NCBI GenBank assembly: GCA_015654725.1
Contig: JAATGI010000444.1
Location: 1 to 12,993 of the forward strand
Length of the DNA stretch: 12,993 bases
Direction of reading: 5' to 3'
Origin: Rhodospirillales bacterium
GTDB lineage: Bacteria > Pseudomonadota > Alphaproteobacteria > ATCC43930 > CGMCC-115725
Each line of letters begins with the position of its first letter. Position 1 is the first letter of the stretch. Shown here in pieces: positions 7,086 through 12,993 of the stretch. The notes below the pieces were generated by a model. The model had not been told where the DNA came from. It saw only the letters and a program-made list of their open reading frames with translations, and made no database searches. The translations under genes and the position numbers were made by a program.

Positions 7086-7126
7086 AAAAATCGTCCGGCG
7101 ACGAACTGACTCTGGGGAGAGAAACC

Positions 7127-8290
7127 ATGACCAAATCTTGGATGTTGCTCGCAGCCGCCATCTTTTCGGTGCTCGGCGCGGTCGCCGCGCGGGCACAGGA
7201 CGCCACCGAATTCAAGGTCGGCTATGTCGCGTCGATCACCGGGCTGATCGCGCCGATCACGAAATACTATATGGACGGGCTCGATGCCGGCATCAAAATG
7301 GTCAATGAGTCGGGCGGCGTCGGCGGCCTGCCGGTTAGCGTCGTCAAATGCGACAGCCAATCGAACGAGGCGCAGGCGGTGCTCTGCACCAAGCGACTGA
7401 TCGAGCAGGATAAGGTCAATATGCTGATGGGGGTGGGCGGCACCGCCCCGACGGTCGCGATCGAGCCGACGGTGCAAGCCGCCGGCATTCCGTTGTTCGC
7501 GATCGCCGCCGGCCGCATTTCCTATGCGCCGCTCAAAAAATGGGTGTTCAAGGCGATCATCGGCAACGACGATCAGGTGCCGACCGTGGTCAAATTCCTC
7601 AAGAAGAAAGGCTGTATCAAGGTCGCGCTGATCCGCGACAACACCGCCTTCGGCAATGACAGCGCCAAGTCGATCAAGGAGGAGGCCGCACGGGACGGCG
7701 TCGAGATCGTCGCGGACGAGGTCTATACCCCGACCGACACCGACATCACCGCCCAGCTCACCCGCATTCGCGGCCTCAATCCGCAAGCGGTGATCAATTA
7801 CGCGGTCGGCATCGGGGTCGGCGGACTCATTTCCAAGGAGATGGTCCAGCTCGGCATGAAACAGCCGAGTTTCGTCGGCATGAACCAGCAGATCGTCGGT
7901 TATGCCGTCAATGCCGGGCCCGAGGGCACCGCGCAGACCTTCTTCGTCGCGGCCAAGGTCGCGTCGGCGGCCGATTTGCCCAAGGATGACCCGCTCTACG
8001 GCCCGATCTCGACCTTCACCAAATACTTCAAGGAACTGCATCCCGACGAGACGCCCAATTCGAACTCGCCGACGGCGGTGGACGCGCTGCTGATCGCGCA
8101 AGCGGCGGGGAAGGCGATCGGCAAGAAAGTGCTCGACCGCGAGGCGCTGCGCGACGCCATCGAGCACGTCACCAACCTCGCCGGGCTACAAGGATTCTGG
8201 ACCTTCACGCCGGAGCAACATTGGTCATCGCTCGAAGCCGGCGCGCAGATCGTCACCTACGACGGCAAGACCTGGGCGCCGGCGAATTAG
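7127..8290 (+). CDS. Periplasmic substrate-binding protein of a Liv-type (HAAT) ABC transporter
   Basis: A 387-residue type I periplasmic binding protein (Peripla_BP_6 / LivJ-like). The N-terminus is a classic Sec signal: MTKSW, a hydrophobic core to about residue 20, then ARA with predicted cleavage before Q24-D25. The mature part begins FKVGYVASITGLIAPITK, the usual first strand and ligand loop. Cys75 and Cys87 (CDSQSN...VLCTKRL) sit where LivJ-type proteins carry a disulfide. GVGGTAPTVAIEP (102-114) and ALIRDNTAFGND are further family landmarks. The length is normal for the group. It has a good GGGGAGAG site before the ATG and precedes the permease by 20 bases. The specificity is not readable from sequence. 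Next to a degradation operon the ligand is more probably an aromatic or other organic acid than a branched-chain amino acid. Confidence 0.93.
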   Translation: MTKSWMLLAAAIFSVLGAVAARAQDATEFKVGYVASITGLIAPITKYYMDGLDAGIKMVNESGGVGGLPVSVVKCDSQSNEAQAVLCTKRLIEQDKVNMLMGVGGTAPTVAIEPTVQAAGIPLFAIAAGRISYAPLKKWVFKAIIGNDDQVPTVVKFLKKKGCIKVALIRDNTAFGNDSAKSIKEEAARDGVEIVADEVYTPTDTDITAQLTRIRGLNPQAVINYAVGIGVGGLISKEMVQLGMKQPSFVGMNQQIVGYAVNAGPEGTAQTFFVAAKVASAADLPKDDPLYGPISTFTKYFKELHPDETPNSNSPTAVDALLIAQAAGKAIGKKVLDREALRDAIEHVTNLAGLQGFWTFTPEQHWSSLEAGAQIVTYDGKTWAPAN

Positions 8291-8292
8291 CG

Positions 8293-8304
8293 GCCCGGCC
8301 GGGC
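8293..8304 (+). repeat. 12-base perfect palindrome between binding-protein and permease genes
   Basis: GCCCGGCCGGGC reads the same on both strands. It lies in the 20-base gap between the binding-protein stop (8288-8290) and the permease GTG (8311). As RNA it could form a 4-pair stem closed by a GGCC loop. No purine-rich ribosome site is visible before the GTG, so this structure occupies the initiation region. This would suit lower permease than binding-protein synthesis, which is an inference. Confidence 0.55.
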
Positions 8305-8310
8305 TGACGC

Positions 8311-10232
8311 GTGAATCCGACCGACCTTGTCCAGACGGCGGTCTCGGGGCTGGCCAACGGGGCGCTCTATGCCTTCGTTGGCCTGTCCTTCAGCCTGGTC
8401 AGCCGCAGCACCGGCCTGATCAACTTCGCCCAGGGCGACCTCACCATGCTGGGCGGCATGCTGACCGCGGTCATGACCGAGGCCACGGTACCGCTATTCA
8501 TCGCGGTGCCGCTCGCCGCCCTCATCTGCGCCGCGATCAGCGGCGGATTCTATTACTTCGCGATTCGGCCGTCGACGCGCGCAACGATGTCGCAACTCGT
8601 CATCATCACCGTCGGCCTGTCGATCCTGATCCGCGGCGCCGTCACCTCGATCTGGGGCACCGATCCCCGCCAAGTGCCGCCCTTCACCGCGGGCGGGCCG
8701 ATTGCCGTCGGCGGGGTCAGCATCCTGCCGCAACAATTGTGGTTGATCGGGCTTCTCGCCGTGGTCGCCATTGCCACGACCTGGTTCTTTCGCCGCACCG
8801 TGCTCGGCCTCGCGCTGCGGGCGAGTTCGGGCAATGCGCTGGGCGCGAGTTTCGTCGGCATCGACAATCGGGTTCTCGGCCTCTTTGCCTTCGCCGCGGC
8901 GGGCTTCTTGGGGGGGCTGGTGGGAGCGGTGTGGAGTCCGATCGCCTATGCTCAGGTCGATATCGGGGTCGGCCTCGGCATCAAGGGCTTTACCGGCGCG
9001 ATGCTGGGCGGCCTGCACACGGCCTACGGTCCCCTGGTCGGCGGCGTGCTGCTCGGGATATTCGAAGCCTTCACCGCCGGCTACGTCTCGTCCCATTACG
9101 AGGATGCGCTGATCTTCGCTCTATTGATCCTGGCCTTGCTGCTGCGCCCGCAGGGACTGCTGGGCGGCGCCAACAGTACCACCCAGGACGAGAGGCCCGA
9201 GCAGATTCTCTCCACCAGCGTCCGGGCAACCACCTTCGGCCGGCGGGATTTCATCGGCATCGCGATCGGCATCGCGGTTCTCGGCCTGATCGGCGCGGTG
9301 CTGCCGGGGGTCTGGGTATCGAACGCGATCTTCGCCGGAATCGAGGCCATGGCGGTGATCGGGCTGGTGCTGCTGACCGGCTTCGCCGGGCAGCTGTCGT
9401 TGGGACAGGCGGCGTTCATGATGATCGGCGCCTATGCCTCGGCCTATCTCACGGTGCGATCGGGCTGGCCGCCCATCCTCGCGCTGATGGTCGGTGCCGC
9501 CTTGTCGGTGGTCGTCGCTTTGGCATTGGGTCGGATCATTTTCCGACTACGCGGTTTCTATCTGTCGATGGCGAGCTTGGGCCTGCTGATGATCGCGCTG
9601 ACCTTCGCGCGCGAATGGTACGGGATCACCGGCGGGCCGAGCGGGTTCGTCGGGATCGGCGCGTTCTCGCTGTTCGGATTCGATCTCGGCAGCGACACCG
9701 CGGTGTATTACACGGTCGCGACCTTCGTCGTGATTTCGCTGCTGTTCGGCATGAGCATCGCCCGATCGCGCATCGGCCGGGCCTTGCTGGCGATCCGTTC
9801 CAGCGAATCCGCGGCACGGGCCTGCGGGGTCGATGTCGTCGGGCTGAAGATGCGCATCTTCGCGTTCAGCGCGGCCACCGCCAGCGTCGGCGGCAGCCTC
9901 TATGGCCACTATCTCAGCATCGTCAACCCCTCGCCGTTCGGGCTGGATGCGACCATCCAGCAGCTCACCGCGGTGACCGTCGGCGGGTTCCTGTCGCTAT
10001 GGGGCGCGTTGGCGGGATCGCTGCTCACGGTCGCGCTGCCGCAGTTGATCGGCTGGGTCAGCGGCTCGGTCGCGAGCCAGTTCATCGCCGGGATCGATTA
10101 CATCATCTTCGGGTTGCTGCTGATCGGGATCGTGATGACCCAGTCCAACCCGGCCTTGCACCGGTTCAGGATGCGGCTGAGCCATCGCGGAACCGGCGCG
10201 GCGGTGGATGCCAAAGAGTCGGTGAGGGCGCC

Positions 10233-10236
<4 letters not shown>
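8311..10236 (+). CDS. Fused LivH-LivM branched-chain-type ABC permease
   Basis: A 641-residue membrane protein joining two permeases that are normally separate genes of about 290 and 320-350 residues. Residues 1 to about 287 are LivH-like: VSGLANGALYAFVGLSFSL, NFAQGDLTMLGG (38-49), and the LivH-type ending LLLRPQGLLGG (276-286). A hydrophilic linker spans about 287-312. Residues about 313-620 are LivM-like: LTGFAGQLSLGQAAFMMIGA (355-374), then FRLRGFYLSMASLG and GGPSGFVGIG. Each half has the many hydrophobic helices expected, so one chain can supply both halves of the inner-membrane channel. The GTG start matches the expected LivH N-terminus, and the first internal ATG lies inside a membrane segment. 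The stop overlaps the livG ATG (ATGA). No frameshift or internal stop is seen at the junction, so this is a true fusion rather than two adjacent frames. Confidence 0.93.
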
Positions 10237-10997
<761 letters not shown>

Positions 10998-10998
10998 C

Positions 10999-11730
10999 AT
11001 GCTGCGGGTCCGGGATCTCCACGTTTCCTATGGCGATATCCACGCGCTCAAGGGCGTCGATCTCGACGTGAACGATGGCGAGATCATCGCGATCCTCGGG
11101 CCGAACGGCGCCGGCAAGAGCACGCTGATCAAGGCGATCATCGGCGTCCTGCCAAAACGATCGGGCTCCATCGCCTTCCAAGGCCGCGCGATCGACGCGA
11201 CGCCGACGGCGCAGCGCATTCGTCTTGGCCTCGGCACGATCCCGGAGGGACGCCAGCTCTTTCCCGACATGAGCGTGCGCGAGAATTTGATTCTCGGCGC
11301 CTATGCGCGGCTCGGCTTTCTGATACCGGCATCGCTGGACGAGGCGTTGGAACAGGTGTTCGGAATCTTCCCGCGGCTGCGAGAGCGCGAAAATCAGCTC
11401 GCCGGCAGTCTCTCGGGCGGCGAGGCGCAGATGGTCGCGGTCGGCCGGGCGCTGATGTCGCGCCCCCGTCTCCTATTGTGCGACGAGCCGTCGCTGGGGC
11501 TGGCGCCGCTGTTGGTGCGCGAGGTCCTGGCGACGATATCGCGGTTGCTGGAGGCCGGCATCACCGTGCTATTGGCCGATCAAAACGCCCTGGCCGCGCT
11601 GCGCATGGCCGACCGCGCCTATGTGCTCGACACCGGCCGCGTCGTCGCCTCCGGCCCAAGCGCCAGCTTGGCCAAAGACGAACGGCTCTGGACGGCCTAT
11701 CTCGGCAGCGGCGTCGCGGCGCGGATGTAG
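10999..11730 (+). CDS. livF: Liv-type ABC transporter ATPase LivF
   Basis: A 243-residue ATPase, usual for LivF. Walker A is GPNGAGKST (34-42). The LivF hallmark IPEGRQLFPDMSVREN lies at 81-96. The signature motif is LSGGEAQ (138-144), and Walker B is LLLCDEPSLGLAP (158-170). The switch position is Gln195 in LLADQNA, the normal LivF replacement for His (EQNA in most members). The ATG comes one base after the livG stop, and a purine-rich site was not obvious, so translation is probably coupled. It is the last gene of the importer operon: the next gene on this strand starts more than 400 bases on, and a small gene converges from the other side. It forms the LivG-LivF pair that energises uptake. 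Confidence 0.94.
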   Translation: MLRVRDLHVSYGDIHALKGVDLDVNDGEIIAILGPNGAGKSTLIKAIIGVLPKRSGSIAFQGRAIDATPTAQRIRLGLGTIPEGRQLFPDMSVRENLILGAYARLGFLIPASLDEALEQVFGIFPRLRERENQLAGSLSGGEAQMVAVGRALMSRPRLLLCDEPSLGLAPLLVREVLATISRLLEAGITVLLADQNALAALRMADRAYVLDTGRVVASGPSASLAKDERLWTAYLGSGVAARM

Positions 11731-11749
11731 CCGATAGACGCTTCCGGCT

Positions 11750-11779
11750 GGGCGACGATCGGTTCGCCCCCGTCGTCGC
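11750..11779 (+). terminator. Alternative hairpins between the convergent livF and small-membrane-protein genes
   Basis: The 56 bases between the two convergent stops contain two mutually exclusive stems. GGGCGA (11750-11755) pairs with TCGCCC (11764-11769), and GCGACGA (11752-11758) pairs with TCGTCGC (11773-11779). Neither is followed by a T-run on either strand, so intrinsic termination is doubtful. The position at the end of both transcripts is the main argument. Confidence 0.25.
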
Positions 11780-11786
11780 GAATAGC

Positions 11787-11954
11787 TCAATGGATTCGAG
11801 GCCGCCACGACAGGTCGTCGGACAGCACATCGATCATGATCGCCGCCAAAAACAGAAAGGCGCCGATCCAGAACAGCCGCGAATGATGAATACGCCTCCA
11901 GTCGCGTCGACGAGCCGGCTTTGGCGCGCCTCCATGACGATTTTGATTATTCAT
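11787..11954 (-). CDS. Small single-pass membrane protein, 55 residues
   Basis: A short minus-strand gene of 55 codons plus stop. The N-terminal part (1-26) is hydrophilic and strongly basic (KPARRRDWRRIHHSR). One hydrophobic segment, LFWIGAFLFLAAIMIDVLS (27-45), follows, then a polar tail DDLSWRPRIH. The basic side before the membrane segment predicts N-in/C-out topology by the positive-inside rule. From memory, small alphaproteobacterial hypothetical proteins share the SDDLSWRPR ending, but I could not check this. The ATG follows AAGGGGAAGAA, an acceptable ribosome site. It converges on livF and diverges from the alcohol dehydrogenase. Its organisation (basic head, clean helix, conserved-looking tail) is unlike a chance shadow frame. 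The function is unknown. Confidence 0.72.
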   Translation of the reverse strand: MNNQNRHGGAPKPARRRDWRRIHHSRLFWIGAFLFLAAIMIDVLSDDLSWRPRIH

Positions 11955-12143
11955 TTCTTCCCCTTACCTCTTCCGTAAGCCTCGATTACGACGGGCTAAG
12001 TATATTCCGAGCCTACAGAGCTGGCTGGGCGGCGATTAGGGTTCGGACCATCGACGCGTTCACCCGAACGCCCTTAGGCCACGGCTCGCCCGATCCCGCG
12101 ACCGACAATTCGCGCCCGCTTCACCACGACAGGGATATCAGCG
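11955..12143 (+). promoter_or_regulatory. Divergent leader region before the alcohol dehydrogenase
   Basis: These 189 bases lie between two divergent genes and are less GC-rich than their surroundings. AAGTATATTCC at about 11998-12008 contains TATATT on the plus strand and TATACT on the minus strand (12004-11999), both -10-like, but no good -35 is found at normal spacing. GCGTTC (12056-12061) and GAACGC (12066-12071) form a 6-base inverted repeat around ACCC. A nearby GTTCGG (12041-12046) is repeated inverted as CCGAAC (12064-12069). These could be an operator or leader structure. An AGGGAT ribosome-like site (12131-12136) precedes the ATG at 12144. No coding sequence is supported here. Confidence 0.35.
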
Positions 12144-12993
12144 ATGAAAGCTCTCGTTTATCTGGGGCCGGCGAAGAAATCCCTCCAAGAGCATCCCAAA
12201 CCGGAAATCACGTCGCCCACGGACGCCATCGTCAAGATCACCAAAACGACGATCTGCGGCACCGACCTGCACATTCTCAAGGGCGACGTCCCGACGTGCC
12301 AGCCCGGCCGCATTCTCGGTCACGAGGGCATCGGCGTTGTCGACCAGGTCGGGGCCGGCGTCACGGCGTTCAAACCGGGAGACCGGGTCCTGATCTCCTG
12401 CGTCAGCGCCTGCGGCAAATGCACCTATTGCCGGAGGCAGATGTATTCGCATTGCACCACCGGCGGCTGGATCCTCGGCAACAGCATCGACGGCACGCAA
12501 GCGGAGTTCGTCCGTATTCCCCATGCGGATAACAGCCTCTATCCGATTCCCGACGGCGCCGACGAAGAGGCGCTGGTGATGCTCAGCGACATCCTGCCGA
12601 CGGGCTTCGAGTGCGGCGTGCTCAACGGCAAGGTTCAGCCGGGAAGCACGGTCGCGATCGTCGGATCGGGGCCGATCGGGCTCGCGGCCCTGCTCACCGC
12701 CCAGTTCTATTCGCCGGCCGACATCGTCATGATCGATCTCGACGACAATCGCCTTGAGGTGGCGAAGCGCTTCGGCGCCACGGCGGTCATCAACAGCGCC
12801 GACGGCAAGACCCCCGAGACGATCATGAAAATGACGGGCGGGCGCGGCGTCGATACCGCCATCGAGGCGGTCGGCATTCCGGCGACCTTCGAGCTGTGCG
12901 AAAAAATTATCGCGCCGGGCGGCACCATCGCCAATATCGGGGTCCACGGAACGCAGGTGGCGCTGCATCTGGAGCGCCTGTGGGATCGCAACA
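12144..12993 (+). CDS. Zinc-dependent alcohol dehydrogenase (MDR family), 3' end cut by window edge
   Basis: 283 codons of a medium-chain dehydrogenase/reductase are visible; about 60 residues are missing compared with the usual 345. Catalytic zinc ligands are C38 (TICGTD) and H60-E61 (LGHEG), with D149 a likely further contributor. The structural-zinc lobe has four cysteines, C90, C93, C96 and C104. The coenzyme fold begins VAIVGSGPIGLAA (170-182), and strand 2 ends in an acidic residue (VMIDLDDNR, D198), indicating NAD+ rather than NADP+. It oxidises an alcohol or reduces an aldehyde in the cytoplasm; the substrate is unknown. The ATG is preceded by an AGGGAT site. It is separated from the importer operon by a converging small gene, so it is probably regulated separately and need not belong to the pathway on the left. 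Confidence 0.92.
   Translation, partial: MKALVYLGPAKKSLQEHPKPEITSPTDAIVKITKTTICGTDLHILKGDVPTCQPGRILGHEGIGVVDQVGAGVTAFKPGDRVLISCVSACGKCTYCRRQMYSHCTTGGWILGNSIDGTQAEFVRIPHADNSLYPIPDGADEEALVMLSDILPTGFECGVLNGKVQPGSTVAIVGSGPIGLAALLTAQFYSPADIVMIDLDDNRLEVAKRFGATAVINSADGKTPETIMKMTGGRGVDTAIEAVGIPATFELCEKIIAPGGTIANIGVHGTQVALHLERLWDRN

Noticed and set aside
6950..8167. Minus-strand open frame (405 codons) opposite the binding-protein gene
   Set aside because: It is Asp/Arg-rich with no recognisable fold and runs against a gene with a clear signal peptide and family motifs.
8739..10232. Upstream extension of the livG frame through the permease gene
   Set aside because: The frame is open by base composition only. 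The translated extension is Arg/Gly-rich, while the permease frame has proper membrane segments; livG begins at the ATGA overlap at 10233.
11478..11978. Plus-strand open frame (166 codons) overlapping the end of livF
   Set aside because: It is mostly a shadow of livF and then of the minus-strand small gene, with no coherent features.

Overview
The window looks like chromosomal DNA of a GC-rich alphaproteobacterium. The support is high GC with long antisense open frames, tightly packed operons with GGGAGG-type ribosome sites, and a Liv-type (HAAT family) ABC uptake system beside catabolic enzymes. The lineage is an inference from style and gene content; there is no rRNA or marker gene here. 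No tRNA, rRNA, CRISPR, insertion sequence or phage gene was seen.

Left arm (1-6293, minus strand): six genes run leftwards as one apparent operon. In transcription order they are a MetE-C-terminal-like metalloenzyme, an acyl-CoA-dehydrogenase-fold protein of the flavin monooxygenase type, a PheA/TfdB-type FAD monooxygenase, an Asp/Glu racemase superfamily protein resembling maleate isomerase, an alpha/beta hydrolase resembling 3-oxoadipate enol-lactonase, and an HxH amidohydrolase cut by the window edge. Two junctions are 4-base stop/start overlaps (GTGA at 3825-3828, ATGA at 1468-1471). The other gaps are 18, 21 and 45 bases.

Right arm (6376-11730, plus strand): divergent from the first operon across 82 bases lie a SnoaL/NTF2-like protein, a periplasmic substrate-binding protein, a single-chain LivH-LivM fused permease, LivG and LivF. 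Together they form a complete Liv-type importer without separate LivH and LivM genes.

Far right (11731-12993): a 413-base stretch after livF holds a 55-codon minus-strand gene for a small single-pass membrane protein (11787-11954). A zinc-dependent, probably NAD-linked alcohol dehydrogenase then starts at 12144 and runs off the edge.

Working model (inference): the importer brings in an organic acid, probably aromatic or heterocyclic, and the left operon degrades it. The steps would be hydroxylation, a methyl or one-carbon transfer or lyase-like step by the MetE-like protein, hydrolysis, and cis-trans isomerisation or a related reaction. No ring-cleavage dioxygenase, flavin reductase, CoA ligase or regulator is visible, so the substrate and the order of steps cannot be fixed from this window. 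The combination does not match any pathway I can name with confidence.
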